Shown here one piece after another: positions 8,170 through 16,882 of a stretch of 64,000 bases of DNA. This DNA comes from Chitinophaga caseinilytica (GTDB lineage Bacteria; Bacteroidota; Bacteroidia; Chitinophagales; Chitinophagaceae), in assembly GCF_038396765.1 (NCBI RefSeq), contig NZ_CP150096.1, positions 725,501 to 789,500 of the forward strand, given 5' to 3'. The first letter of the stretch is position 1, and every line of letters starts with the position of its first letter. The notes under the pieces are model-generated. The model was not told where the DNA came from. It worked only from the letters and a program-made list of their open reading frames with translations, and did no database searches. The position numbers and the translations under genes are program-made.

Positions 8170-11100
8170 TTAACTCCGCGCGTCGGTCATTTTGCGGAGG
8201 AAGTCGTGCAGCTTGGTCATGGAGTCTATCCTGTCTACGATGAGCATGAAATTCTTGCCTACCTGTTTCAGGCGTGCGTTGTTGGTGCGCGTCTGGATGT
8301 AGTGCAGGATATGCTGGAACGTGGGCGATTCGAAGTAGGGGCTGTCCGGGTTATTGATGAAATAACAGCGGAGGGTTTCTTCCTTGAGGATCATTTTCTC
8401 GAAGCCCAGTGCAATGGCCATCCAGCGGCAGCGGATGGTGGTATACAGATCGTGTACGGGTTCCGGTGCGGGCCCGAAGCGGTCTTCCAGCCCGGCGGCG
8501 AATTCCTGTAGTTTGGACTCCTGCGTGATATTGTCGAGCTCCTGGTAGAGGTTCAGTCTTTCCTGGATGCTTTCGATATACGTGTCGGGGATGAGGATTT
8601 CGAGGTCGGTATCGATGGTAGTATCGGAAACGTAATCTTTCTTTTCTTCCAGCTGGTCTTTGAACAGGTCTTTGAAATCGGTTTGCTTGAGCTCGCGGAT
8701 GGCTTCGTCGAGGATTTTCTGGTACATATCGAACCCGATCTCCGCGATGAAGCCGCTTTGTTCGCCGCCCAGGAGATTCCCGGCGCCGCGGATATCGAGG
8801 TCGCGCATGGCGATCTGGAAGCCGGAGCCCAGTTCGCTGTGTTGCTCCAGCGTCTGGAGGCGTTTGCGGCTGTCTGCCGGCAGCGTGCTCATCGGCGGCG
8901 CCATCAGGTAACAGAACGCTTTCTTATTGCTTCTGCCCACACGGCCGCGCAGCTGGTGCAGATCGCTCAGGCCGAAGTGATGGGCGTTGTTGATGATAAT
9001 GGTATTGGCGTTGGAAATATCCACCCCGCTTTCCACGATATTGGTACAAACCAGCACGTCGTACTTGCGGTCGATGAAATCGAGGATCACTTCTTCCAGC
9101 TTATGCCCTTCCATCTGCCCGTGCGCCGTGGCGATGCTCAGGTCCGGGCAAAGCTCCTGGATGAGGCCGGCCATTTCGCGCAGACCGTTTACCCGGTTGT
9201 GGATGAAATACACCTGGCCACCGCGCTCCGTTTCATAATAAATGGCGTCGCGGATCTGCTCTTTGTCGAACACGAGCACTTCCGTTTCGATGGGCTGGCG
9301 GTTGGGCGGCGGGGTATTGATGATGGAAAGGTCGCGCGCGCCCATGAGCGAGAACTGCAACGTCCTCGGGATAGGCGTGGCCGTTAGCGTGAGCGTATCC
9401 ACGTTCACTTTCATCGTTTTCAGCTTTTCCTTCGCCGTAACGCCGAATTTCTGTTCTTCGTCCACGATCATGACGCCGAGGTCTTTGAACTTCACTTCCT
9501 TGCCGAGCAGCGAATGCGTACCGATGATGATGTCTACCTTTCCTTCTTCCAGTCTTTTCAGCGTTTCCTTCTTCTCCTTGGCGGATTTGAAACGGTTGAT
9601 GTAATCCACCGTGCAGGGGAAATCCTTCAACCGCTCGGAGAACGTTTTCCAGTGCTGGAACGCGAGGATGGTGGTGGGCACGAGCACGGCGGCCTGTTTG
9701 CCGTCTACCACGGTTTTGAATGCGGCGCGCACGGCTACTTCGGTTTTGCCGAAGCCCACGTCGCCGCAAACGAGGCGGTCCATCGGCGAGGGGGATTCCA
9801 TGTCGCGCTTCACGTCGGCCGTGGCTTTAGACTGGTCTGGCGTGTCTTCGTAAATGAACGAGGCTTCCAGTTCGGTTTGCAGATAGGTATCCGGCGTATG
9901 CTGGAACCCTTGCTGCGCTTTGCGGGCGGCGTAGAGCTTGATGAGGTCTTTGGCGATGTCCTTTACTTCGGTTTTCGCTTTTTCCTTCAGTTTCTCCCAC
10001 GCGTCGCTGCCGAGTTTATTGACTTTGGGCGTAACGCCTTCCTTGCCGGTGTATTTGCTGATCTTGTGCAGTGAGTTGATGTTCACATACAGCAGATCGT
10101 TGTTTTTATAGATGATACGGATCGCTTCCTGCATCTTCCCGCCCACTTCGATTTTCTGCAAGCCGGAATATACGCCCACGCCGTGATCGATGTGGGTCAC
10201 GAAATCGCCGGACTGCAGTTCCTGTAAAGTTTTCAGCGTAATGGCCTTGTTCTTATTGTAGGCCTGCTTCACTTTGTATTTATGGAAGCGCTGGAAGATC
10301 TGGTGATCGGTATAGCAAACGATTTTCAGACCCGGGTCCACGAACCCTGCGCTGATGGGCACCGGGATGGGATAGAAAAGAAAATCGGCTTTGAGGTCTT
10401 CGAAAATGCTGCGGAGCCTTTCGAGCTGCCGCGGGTTTTCCGCGAAGATGAACAGCGCGGTTTTGGCGGCGTTCTGGGCGGAAAGGTCTTTGATGAGCAG
10501 ATCGAACTGGCGGTTGAAAACGGGTTGTTCCATCGTCCGGAACGCGATTTCCTGCACGCCGGCCGGTACCTTTTCGAAATTGAAGTGCGCCCCGAACACC
10601 ACGCAATGGCGCTGCAGCAGGTCGTTCATGAGCACATCCGCCTTCGAGAAGTCTGCTTCATACAGCTGAATGGCTTCGTCGTCGCTCACGTCTGTGGCGC
10701 GGCCGGATTGCAGCCAGTCGTCGAGCCGCTGTTCCATCTGGTTCAGTACGCCCTGTACGTAAGCGGGGTCTTTGATCCAGACGGTGGTGTTTTCCGGGAG
10801 GAATTCCGTGAGCGACATTTTCTGGTGCGTGGTGGCCCGGGTGTCCATATTGGCGATGAGGGTCACCTGCATGAGCTTGCGCTCGGAAAGCTGGGATTCG
10901 GGGTCGAACAGGCGGATGGAGTCTACCTCGTCTCCGAAGAGTTCCATGCGGTAGGGCTTGTCGTTCCCGAAGGAATATATGTCCAGGATGCCGCCGCGAA
11001 CGGCGTATTGCCCGGGCTCGTACACGAAATCGGTGCTTTCGAAGCCCCATTCCACGAGTTTGGCGAGGAGCTCGTCTACCTTGAGGTTTTCGCCGACTTT

Positions 11101-11541
11101 GACAGACACCATGTTGGTGTTGTACGATGTGTTGCCGGCTACCTTTTCGAAGATGGCTTCGGGGTAGGTGACGAGCACTTTCTTGTGGGGCTGGGGCCCG
11201 GTGAGCTTCATGAGGGCTTCCGTCCGCAGCATGCTGTGGCTGCTGTTGAAGTCGGAAAAGACGCCGGTTTTCTTGAACGAATCGGGGAAGTAGAAGATAT
11301 CCAGCGCCTGGGAAAGATGTTCCAGGTCGTTATGGAAATAAGCGGCTTCTTCCTTGTCGTTCAGGATGATGAGGTGATTGGCGTCTGAGCTGTTGCGGTG
11401 GGCCACTGCCACGAAGGCGGCGGCGCTGCCGGTAAGGCCCGTGAGGTGAAAATAGCGGGGCGCGGGCATGAGGGTCCCGTCCGCCAGTGATTTCAGGCGG
11501 GGATCACGTTCAAATAATTGTAATACTCCCTGCAAATTCAT
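8170..11541 (-). CDS. mfd: Transcription-repair coupling factor Mfd
   Basis: A 1123-residue ATP-driven DNA translocase that removes RNA polymerase stalled at lesions and recruits UvrA. Features in order: the N-terminal UvrB-homology modules (about 1-330), the RNA-polymerase-interacting and CarD-like domain with GDFVTHIDHGVGVYSGL (about 440-520), RecG-like helicase motor with Walker A GDVGFGKT (593-600) and DEEQ box (694-697), the translocation region, and a C-terminal TRCF domain (about 960-1110). The length is normal for the family. A TATCTTTG promoter element is only 8 bases from the ATG, so the transcript is nearly leaderless. No neighbour is functionally linked. Confidence 0.97.
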   Translation of the reverse strand: MNLQGVLQLFERDPRLKSLADGTLMPAPRYFHLTGLTGSAAAFVAVAHRNSSDANHLIILNDKEEAAYFHNDLEHLSQALDIFYFPDSFKKTGVFSDFNSSHSMLRTEALMKLTGPQPHKKVLVTYPEAIFEKVAGNTSYNTNMVSVKVGENLKVDELLAKLVEWGFESTDFVYEPGQYAVRGGILDIYSFGNDKPYRMELFGDEVDSIRLFDPESQLSERKLMQVTLIANMDTRATTHQKMSLTEFLPENTTVWIKDPAYVQGVLNQMEQRLDDWLQSGRATDVSDDEAIQLYEADFSKADVLMNDLLQRHCVVFGAHFNFEKVPAGVQEIAFRTMEQPVFNRQFDLLIKDLSAQNAAKTALFIFAENPRQLERLRSIFEDLKADFLFYPIPVPISAGFVDPGLKIVCYTDHQIFQRFHKYKVKQAYNKNKAITLKTLQELQSGDFVTHIDHGVGVYSGLQKIEVGGKMQEAIRIIYKNNDLLYVNINSLHKISKYTGKEGVTPKVNKLGSDAWEKLKEKAKTEVKDIAKDLIKLYAARKAQQGFQHTPDTYLQTELEASFIYEDTPDQSKATADVKRDMESPSPMDRLVCGDVGFGKTEVAVRAAFKTVVDGKQAAVLVPTTILAFQHWKTFSERLKDFPCTVDYINRFKSAKEKKETLKRLEEGKVDIIIGTHSLLGKEVKFKDLGVMIVDEEQKFGVTAKEKLKTMKVNVDTLTLTATPIPRTLQFSLMGARDLSIINTPPPNRQPIETEVLVFDKEQIRDAIYYETERGGQVYFIHNRVNGLREMAGLIQELCPDLSIATAHGQMEGHKLEEVILDFIDRKYDVLVCTNIVESGVDISNANTIIINNAHHFGLSDLHQLRGRVGRSNKKAFCYLMAPPMSTLPADSRKRLQTLEQHSELGSGFQIAMRDLDIRGAGNLLGGEQSGFIAEIGFDMYQKILDEAIRELKQTDFKDLFKDQLEEKKDYVSDTTIDTDLEILIPDTYIESIQERLNLYQELDNITQESKLQEFAAGLEDRFGPAPEPVHDLYTTIRCRWMAIALGFEKMILKEETLRCYFINNPDSPYFESPTFQHILHYIQTRTNNARLKQVGKNFMLIVDRIDSMTKLHDFLRKMTDARS

Positions 11542-11549
11542 GAAGGATG

Positions 11550-11557
11550 CAAAGATA
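11550..11557 (-). promoter_or_regulatory. mfd promoter -7 element
   Basis: TATCTTTG on the minus strand with 8 bases to the mfd start codon. Confidence 0.5.
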
Positions 11558-11698
11558 AGGCATTTTCAAGTTTTCTGCTTCCCTTGGGTCAGGGATATGC
11601 CCGGCACCGGGCGAACATTCCTACATTCCCCCGTAAACCGGAAAAAAAGCGTAATTTATGTGAAATGGCTTTACTCATCTTGCAAAAAACCTTCATAC

Positions 11699-12424
11699 AT
11701 GCTCGAACAATGGTATACCGGCGTGGTAACGAAGATTGTGAACGAGACGTATAACACGCGTAGATATTGGATCCACATCCCCGAAAAGGAAGCATTCCAC
11801 TTTAAGGCCGGGCAGTTCGTGACGCTGGATTTGCCCATCCACGAAAAGAAAAACAAGCGCTGGCGGAGTTATTCCATCGCCTCCCACCCCAACGGTTCCG
11901 CTGAAATAGAACTGGTGATCGTGTTACTGGAAGGCGGCGCCGGCACCACTTATATTTTCAATGAAATCAGAGAAGGCAGCGAGCTGACGCTCCGCGGGCC
12001 GCTGGGCAATTTCGTGCTGCCCGAATCGCTCGACCGCGACATTTTCCTCATCTGCACGGGCACGGGCATTGCGCCGTTCCGGTCGATGGCCAAGTTCCTG
12101 CACAAAAACGACATCGCGCATCCGGATATCCATCTTATTTACGGTTCGCGGTTCGAGAAGGATATTTTGTACAAAGACGAGATGCGCGCCCTTGCCGCAG
12201 AGATGCCCGGTTTCCACTACCACCCTACCCTTTCGCGGGAAGACAATCCGGAATGGACGGGCCACCGCGGCTATGTTCACCAGGTATACGAGGAGTTGCT
12301 GGCCGACCGCCGCCCGGCGCATTTCTTCCTTTGCGGCTGGAAAGCGATGATCGACGAGGCGCGGCAGCGGATACAGGCGATGGGGTACGACCGGCACGAT
12401 GTTCACCTGGAACTGTACGGTTGA
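11699..12424 (+). CDS. Ferredoxin-NADP reductase-like flavoprotein
   Basis: A 241-residue FAD/NAD(P)-binding oxidoreductase of the ferredoxin reductase fold. The FAD domain (about 1-100) contains the isoalloxazine-binding RSYSIAS motif and the phosphate-binding GGAGTTY segment. The NAD(P) domain (about 100-241) contains CTGTGIAPFRSM, the YGSR strand and the C-terminal FFLCGWKAMI. The short form without an iron-sulfur domain resembles Fpr, which moves electrons between NADPH and ferredoxin or flavodoxin. The protein ends on HLELYG, consistent with a C-terminal aromatic stacking on the flavin. The start at 11699 was chosen because homologues begin near the first strand. The electron partner is not encoded nearby. 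Confidence 0.9.
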   Translation: MLEQWYTGVVTKIVNETYNTRRYWIHIPEKEAFHFKAGQFVTLDLPIHEKKNKRWRSYSIASHPNGSAEIELVIVLLEGGAGTTYIFNEIREGSELTLRGPLGNFVLPESLDRDIFLICTGTGIAPFRSMAKFLHKNDIAHPDIHLIYGSRFEKDILYKDEMRALAAEMPGFHYHPTLSREDNPEWTGHRGYVHQVYEELLADRRPAHFFLCGWKAMIDEARQRIQAMGYDRHDVHLELYG

Positions 12425-12465
12425 TTTTACCGGGATTGGGATTATTTTTGCTTCAGGTTAGTTTT

Positions 12466-12571
12466 TATCGCGAGCGGGTTGATTATCGCAAGACGGTTTG
12501 AATTTTCGCGACACCAAAATCCGTTTATCGCAAGACGGTTTCCATATCGCAGGGAACGGTTGATTTATCGC
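12466..12571. repeat. Array of six TATCGC boxes, about 20-bp spacing
   Basis: TATCGC (once TTTCGC) starts at 12466, 12484, 12504, 12526, 12545 and 12566, i.e. spacings of 18, 20, 22, 19 and 21 bp. Boxes 2 and 4 share the 17-base word TTATCGCAAGACGGTTT; several units end in a CGGTT-like tail. The array sits between the ends of two convergent genes, so it is not an ordinary promoter for either. Confidence 0.7.
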
Positions 12572-12573
12572 AT

Positions 12574-12608
12574 AAAAAAAGGCGCCTCCGACCGGAGGCG
12601 CCTCGTTA
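12574..12608 (-). terminator. glyQS terminator, probably bidirectional
   Basis: A perfect stem, GGCGCCTCC (12581-12589) with GGAGGCGCC (12594-12602), carries seven As on its left, which read as a T-run after glyQS. The right side is CGTTATTTTT for the opposite direction. Confidence 0.85.
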
Positions 12609-12625
12609 TTTTTCGGACGGATCAA

Positions 12626-14065
12626 TTAATCCATCATAGCTTTCATGACCATTTCCTTCACGGCGGTGAGCGGGATGCGTTCCTGCTCCATGGAGTCGCG
12701 GTGGCGGATGGTTACCGTACCGTCTTCGATCGTCTGGTGATCTACGGTCACGCAGAACGGCGTACCGATGGCATCCTGACGGCGATAGCGCTTACCGATG
12801 GAATCTTTCTCTTCGTAGTAGCAGTAGAAATTCTTTTTGCAATCTGCGATGAGGCTTTTCGCAATTTCAGGCAGCCCGTCTTTTTTGGTCAGCGGGAATA
12901 CGGCCAGCTTGATGGGAGCCAGCTTCGCGGGGAACTTCAGCACCGTGCGGGTATCCGGTTTTTCAGGAGTACCCACTTCCTGCTCTTCATACGCTTCCGA
13001 AAGCACCATGAAGCAGCAGCGGTCCAGACCGATCGAAGTTTCGATCACGTACGGAACGTAGTTCTGGTTGATCTCGGGATCGAAGTACTGGAGCTTCTTG
13101 CCGGAGAATTTCTGGTGTTGCGACAGGTCATGGTTTGTACGGGAATGGATACCTTCCACTTCTTTGAAACCAATGGGGAAATCATATTCGATATCCACCG
13201 CCGCTTTAGCGTAGAAAGCCAGCTTAGGGTGATCGTGGAACTGCAATTTCGAGTTATCGATGCCCAGCGACTTATGCCATTTCAACCGCTCTTCTTTCCA
13301 GTAAGCATACCATTCGTCTTCCGTGCCAGGGCGGATAAAGAACTGCATCTCCATCTGCTCGAACTCGCGCATGCGGAACACGAACTGGCGGGCAACGATC
13401 TCGTTACGGAACGCCTTACCCACCTGCGCGATACCGAACGGGATTTTCATACGGCCCGTTTTCTGCACGTTCAGGAAGTTCACGAAAATACCCTGCGCCG
13501 TTTCCGGGCGGAGATACACTTTATTATCGTCTTCGTTGTCGGACGCAACGGCGCCGAACTCGGTGGAAAACATGAGGTTGAACTGGCGAACGTCTGTCCA
13601 GTTAACGGTCCCGCTCACGGAGCATTTGATCTTGTTATCCTCGATCAGCTTTTTCAGGCCGGCGAAATCGTCTTTGGAAATAAGGCCCTCCATTTCGGCG
13701 ATCAGGGCTTTGCCCGCTTCCGCGTCCAGCGTTTCGGCGAACCCTTCGATCAGGTGGTCTACGCGGTAGCGCTTCTTGCTGTCTTTATTATCGATCATCG
13801 GGTCGGAGAAGTTATCTACGTGCCCGGAAGCTTTCCAAACCGTGGGGTGCATGAAGATCGCCGCGTCGATGCCCACGATGTTTTCATGCATCTGGGTCAT
13901 GGAACGCCACCAATAGTCGCGCACGTTTTTCTTGAGCTCCGCGCCGTACTGACCGTAGTCGTACACCGCGCTCAGACCGTCGTAAATTTCGCTCGACGGG
14001 AAAATGAAACCGTATTCTTTACAGTGCGAAATGATCGCCTGGAACTTGTTCTGATCTGTTGCCAT
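12626..14065 (-). CDS. glyQS: Glycyl-tRNA synthetase, single-chain dimeric type
   Basis: A 479-residue class II synthetase that charges tRNA-Gly with glycine. It is the alpha2 (archaeal/eukaryotic-like) form rather than the separate alpha and beta subunits of many bacteria, as is usual in Bacteroidota. Visible blocks: the N-terminal class II entry with IYDGLSAVYDYG (24-35), RPETAQGIFVNF before motif 2, motif 2 around AFRNEI and FRMREFEQMEMQFF, motif 3 SIGLDRCCFM, and the C-terminal anticodon-binding domain (about 365-479). A TATCTTTG element lies 7 bases before the ATG, so the leader is almost absent. It has its own terminator. Confidence 0.97.
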   Translation of the reverse strand: MATDQNKFQAIISHCKEYGFIFPSSEIYDGLSAVYDYGQYGAELKKNVRDYWWRSMTQMHENIVGIDAAIFMHPTVWKASGHVDNFSDPMIDNKDSKKRYRVDHLIEGFAETLDAEAGKALIAEMEGLISKDDFAGLKKLIEDNKIKCSVSGTVNWTDVRQFNLMFSTEFGAVASDNEDDNKVYLRPETAQGIFVNFLNVQKTGRMKIPFGIAQVGKAFRNEIVARQFVFRMREFEQMEMQFFIRPGTEDEWYAYWKEERLKWHKSLGIDNSKLQFHDHPKLAFYAKAAVDIEYDFPIGFKEVEGIHSRTNHDLSQHQKFSGKKLQYFDPEINQNYVPYVIETSIGLDRCCFMVLSEAYEEQEVGTPEKPDTRTVLKFPAKLAPIKLAVFPLTKKDGLPEIAKSLIADCKKNFYCYYEEKDSIGKRYRRQDAIGTPFCVTVDHQTIEDGTVTIRHRDSMEQERIPLTAVKEMVMKAMMD

Positions 14066-14072
14066 AGTCGCG

Positions 14073-14080
14073 CAAAGATA
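14073..14080 (-). promoter_or_regulatory. glyQS promoter -7 element
   Basis: TATCTTTG on the minus strand, 7 bases from the ATG. A TTG lies about 16 bases further upstream and may be the -33 box. Confidence 0.5.
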
Positions 14081-14123
14081 AAATCCTATTTTGAAACAAC
14101 GTATTATATTAATTCATCACACG

Positions 14124-14453
14124 TTAGCCTTTCAGCTTTTCATTGTCTTTATGCCGGGTGGCGTCTCGTGTGGTTTTTTTCTCGAAATTCTGTTCCAGCG
14201 CCGCGGTGAGGTCTACACCGGTCTGGTTGGCCAGGCACATCACCACCCACAGTACATCCGCCAGCTCGTCTGCCAGGTTTTTATCGCGGTCGGAGGGTTT
14301 GAACGATTGGTCGCCGTACTGGCGGCTGATGATCCGGGCCACTTCGCCGACCTCTTCGGTGAGGATGGCCATGTTGGTGAGTTCGGAAAAGTAGCGGACG
14401 CCGGTGGTGTTGATCCATTGGTCTACGCGCTGCTGGGCTTCCTGGATGGTCAT
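14124..14453 (-). CDS. MazG-like nucleotide pyrophosphohydrolase
   Basis: A 109-residue all-alpha NTP pyrophosphatase of the MazG/MazG-like superfamily, which hydrolyses non-canonical or excess nucleoside triphosphates to monophosphate and pyrophosphate. The metal-binding EEVGEVAR helix (about 31-38) and the partner helix LADELADVLW (about 61-70) supply the acidic residues of the active site. The start codon follows the dtd stop codon directly (TAAATG), so the two are almost certainly co-translated. Both genes clean up incorrect building blocks. A short form with a single domain is normal for this group. Confidence 0.85.
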   Translation of the reverse strand: MTIQEAQQRVDQWINTTGVRYFSELTNMAILTEEVGEVARIISRQYGDQSFKPSDRDKNLADELADVLWVVMCLANQTGVDLTAALEQNFEKKTTRDATRHKDNEKLKG

Positions 14454-14906
14454 TTATTCTCGGTTTTTAGTATCGATGATGATGGTGACGGGCCCGTCGT
14501 TCACCAGGGAAACCTGCATATCCGCCCCGAAGCTGCCGGTGCCGATGGGCTTTCCGAGGTCGGCTTCCATCCGGGCGATCATGCTTTCGTAGAGCGGGAT
14601 GGCGGTGTCGGGTTTGCTGGCTTTGAGGTAGCTGGGCCGGTTGCCTTTTTTGGTGGATGCGTGGAGGGTGAATTGGGAAACGAGGAGGACGTCGCCCCCG
14701 GTTTCGAGGGCGCTGCGGTTCATGACGCCGTTTTCGTCGTTAAAAACGCGGAGGTTGACGATTTTGGCGCTCAGCCACGCAATATCTTCCGGCCCGTCGG
14801 CGTCTTCTATACCCAGCAGCACGAGGAGGCCTCCGCCGATGGCGGATTTCACTTCCCCGCCGATGGTAACGTCTGCCCGGGACACCCTTTGGATCACAGC
14901 TCTCAT
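14454..14906 (-). CDS. dtd: D-aminoacyl-tRNA deacylase
   Basis: A 150-residue protein that removes D-amino acids (and glycine mischarged on tRNA-Ala) from tRNA. It starts with MRAVIQRVSRADV, the family's usual opening. The two active-site signatures are visible: VSQFTLHA (about 76-83) and the Gly-cisPro motif in NDGPVT (about 137-142). The length is exactly typical. It heads a two-gene operon with the MazG-like gene and is divergent from arfB, with 50 bases between the start codons. The start ATG is preferred because the N-terminal Met-Arg is conserved in the family. Confidence 0.95.
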   Translation of the reverse strand: MRAVIQRVSRADVTIGGEVKSAIGGGLLVLLGIEDADGPEDIAWLSAKIVNLRVFNDENGVMNRSALETGGDVLLVSQFTLHASTKKGNRPSYLKASKPDTAIPLYESMIARMEADLGKPIGTGSFGADMQVSLVNDGPVTIIIDTKNRE

Positions 14907-14926
14907 AAAATATTCTTCGAAGCGTT

Positions 14927-14934
14927 TACATTTG
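14927..14934 (+). promoter_or_regulatory. arfB promoter -7 element
   Basis: TACATTTG, 22 bases before the arfB ATG, in the dtd-arfB divergent gap. Confidence 0.45.
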
Positions 14935-14956
14935 CGTTAAAGATAAGGAATGTGTT

Positions 14957-15361
14957 ATGCTTGACGTGACTCCAGAGATAAAATTCAAAACCGCCCGCAG
15001 CGGCGGCAAGGGCGGCCAGAACGTAAACAAGGTGGAAACGATGGTGGAAGGGTACTTCCACATCGCGGAATCCGCTATTCTGACCGACGAGCAGAAAGCC
15101 CTCCTGCTGCAAAACCTCGGCAGCAAACTGAATGCCGACGGCCTGCTGCAGGTAAAATCGCAGACCGAGCGCTCGCAGCTGGGCAACAAAGGGGAAGTGA
15201 TCCGAAAAATGAACGCCCTGCTGGAAAAAGGGCTCTTTGTCCCGAAAACCCGCAAAAAAGTGAAGCCGACGAAAGCCATGAAGGAAAAACGCCTCCAGTT
15301 CAAGAAACGGCTCAGCGAAAAAAAACAGAACCGCCGCCCGGGAACGGGGCGCGACTATTAA
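14957..15361 (+). CDS. arfB: Alternative ribosome-rescue factor ArfB
   Basis: A 134-residue codon-independent peptidyl-tRNA hydrolase that frees ribosomes stalled at mRNA ends. The N-terminal catalytic domain carries the GGQ motif inside GGKGGQNVNKVET (about 20-32). The C-terminal tail (about 95-134) is strongly basic (KTRKKVKPTKAMKEKR and onwards), as needed to sit in the empty mRNA channel. It lacks the codon-reading domain of RF1/RF2. It is followed by the flippase gene 33 bases downstream, but that gene has its own promoter-like element. Confidence 0.93.
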   Translation: MLDVTPEIKFKTARSGGKGGQNVNKVETMVEGYFHIAESAILTDEQKALLLQNLGSKLNADGLLQVKSQTERSQLGNKGEVIRKMNALLEKGLFVPKTRKKVKPTKAMKEKRLQFKKRLSEKKQNRRPGTGRDY

Positions 15362-15370
15362 TACGATTCT

Positions 15371-15378
15371 TATTTTTG
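15371..15378 (+). promoter_or_regulatory. Promoter -7 element of the flippase gene
   Basis: TATTTTTG, 16 bases before the TTG start codon of the flippase; it supports that start. Confidence 0.45.
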
Positions 15379-15394
15379 GATTAAAACCGACGCT

Positions 15395-16882
15395 TTGGGA
15401 AATATCAAGAAACTGGCCGGCGCAACGATCTGGTACGGCGTTCCTACCATTGTACACCGATTTTTAGGGTTCATTCTCCAGCTCTTCCTCACGAGCGTGT
15501 TCCCCGCGGAGAAGTTCGGGGAGGTGGGGCAATTGTACGCATTCATCCCGTTTTGCAATATTATTTTCACCTACGGCCTGGAAACCAGCTATTTCCGGTT
15601 TACGCAGTCGGTGGAGAAAGACCGGCTTTTCAACACCCTGAACGTTTCCATGATCGTGAGCACCATCCTGTTTTCGGGGATATTGCTCATCGGTTCGCCG
15701 GTGTTGGCAGACGGTTTGGGCTTCCCCGGCCGGGCAGACCTCGTGATGCTGGCCACGGGCGTGCTTTTCTTCGACACCCTCACCACGATCCCTTTCGCCA
15801 GGCTCCGCCAGGAAGGCCGGCCGCGCAAGTTCGCCGCCGTGAAACTGGCGACCATCGTTGTACAGATCGTTCTGACCGTTTTTATCCTCAAATACGCGCC
15901 GAAGCTCCATGCCCAGGGGCACCTGTCCTGGTACAACCCCGACCGTGGCGTGGAATATTTCGTGATCGCCAACATGATCGCCAGCGCCTGTTCGCTGCTG
16001 TTCCTGTCCAAAGAGTTCAGCACTTTCCGCTGGAAGTTCGATAAAACCCTCTGGAAGGAGGTGATCCGCTACAGCTGGCCCCTCATCGCCATCGGCCTCG
16101 GCGGCATGATCAACGAAATGCTGAGCCGGCTCATCTTCCCGCAGGTATACCCCGCCAGCCGCGAGGTATCTATGAGCCTGCTGGGTATTTTTTCGGCCAA
16201 CTACAAGCTGGCGGTGCTTATTACGATCAGCATCACTGCGTTCCGGATGGGCGCGGAGCCGTTTTTCTTCAACCAGAGCGACCGGAAAGACGCGCCGCAG
16301 ACCTATGCACGCGTCATGAAATACTTCACGATGTTCATGGGGGCGGCTTTCCTCGTGGTGGCCCTGTTCCTCGATATCTGGTCGTGGCTCATTACCCGGG
16401 GGGCCGATAAATCGTATGCGGAAGGGCTCCATGTGGTGCCGGTGCTGGCCATGGCCACGGTGTTCCTGGGGATTTACTACAACCTCACGATCTGGTATAA
16501 ACTGACGAACCGCAACCTGATGGGCGTGTGGATCACGATGGGCGGGGCCTTGGTGACGATCGTCCTCAATATCTGGTGGATCCCGCAGTTCAGCTATACG
16601 GGCTCGGCCTGGGCTACATTTGTTTGTTACGCGTCGATGATGACGGCTTCGTACCTGCTCGGGCAGAAATATTACCCGGTGCCGTACGAGGTGCCGAAGG
16701 TGCTGGGGTACCTGGGCCTGGCGGCTGCGCTGTATGTGCTGCATGATTATATCAAGGCGCAGGGGCTGGGGTTCTGGCCCGTTCATATCGCCGCCGTGGT
16801 GGAATTGGGTGTATACCTGGCCGTTATCGCCTGGTCGGAAAGGAAAGACATCGCCCGGCTGCTGTCACGCAAGGCGGGTTGA
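15395..16882 (+). CDS. Polysaccharide/lipid-linked oligosaccharide flippase (MOP superfamily)
   Basis: A 495-residue membrane protein with about 12-14 hydrophobic segments across its length. The N-terminal GNIKKLAGATIWYGVPTIVHRF is the usual opening of Bacteroidota MATE-like/Wzx-like flippases, which move lipid-linked sugars across the inner membrane. The start is TTG at 15395: no ATG is available near this conserved opening, and a TAnnTTTG element lies just upstream. The transported glycan is not evident because no glycosyltransferase is nearby. The 3' end overlaps the convergent MBL gene by 18 bases. Confidence 0.88.
   Translation: MGNIKKLAGATIWYGVPTIVHRFLGFILQLFLTSVFPAEKFGEVGQLYAFIPFCNIIFTYGLETSYFRFTQSVEKDRLFNTLNVSMIVSTILFSGILLIGSPVLADGLGFPGRADLVMLATGVLFFDTLTTIPFARLRQEGRPRKFAAVKLATIVVQIVLTVFILKYAPKLHAQGHLSWYNPDRGVEYFVIANMIASACSLLFLSKEFSTFRWKFDKTLWKEVIRYSWPLIAIGLGGMINEMLSRLIFPQVYPASREVSMSLLGIFSANYKLAVLITISITAFRMGAEPFFFNQSDRKDAPQTYARVMKYFTMFMGAAFLVVALFLDIWSWLITRGADKSYAEGLHVVPVLAMATVFLGIYYNLTIWYKLTNRNLMGVWITMGGALVTIVLNIWWIPQFSYTGSAWATFVCYASMMTASYLLGQKYYPVPYEVPKVLGYLGLAAALYVLHDYIKAQGLGFWPVHIAAVVELGVYLAVIAWSERKDIARLLSRKAG

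Noticed and set aside
12466..12571. TATCGC array as a CRISPR
   Set aside because: Boxes are only 6-17 bp and the intervening sequences are not spacer-sized (about 14 bp); no cas genes.
12479..14209. 576-codon plus-strand frame over glyQS
   Set aside because: Antisense to glyQS and starts inside the repeat array; Phe/Arg/His-biased shadow.
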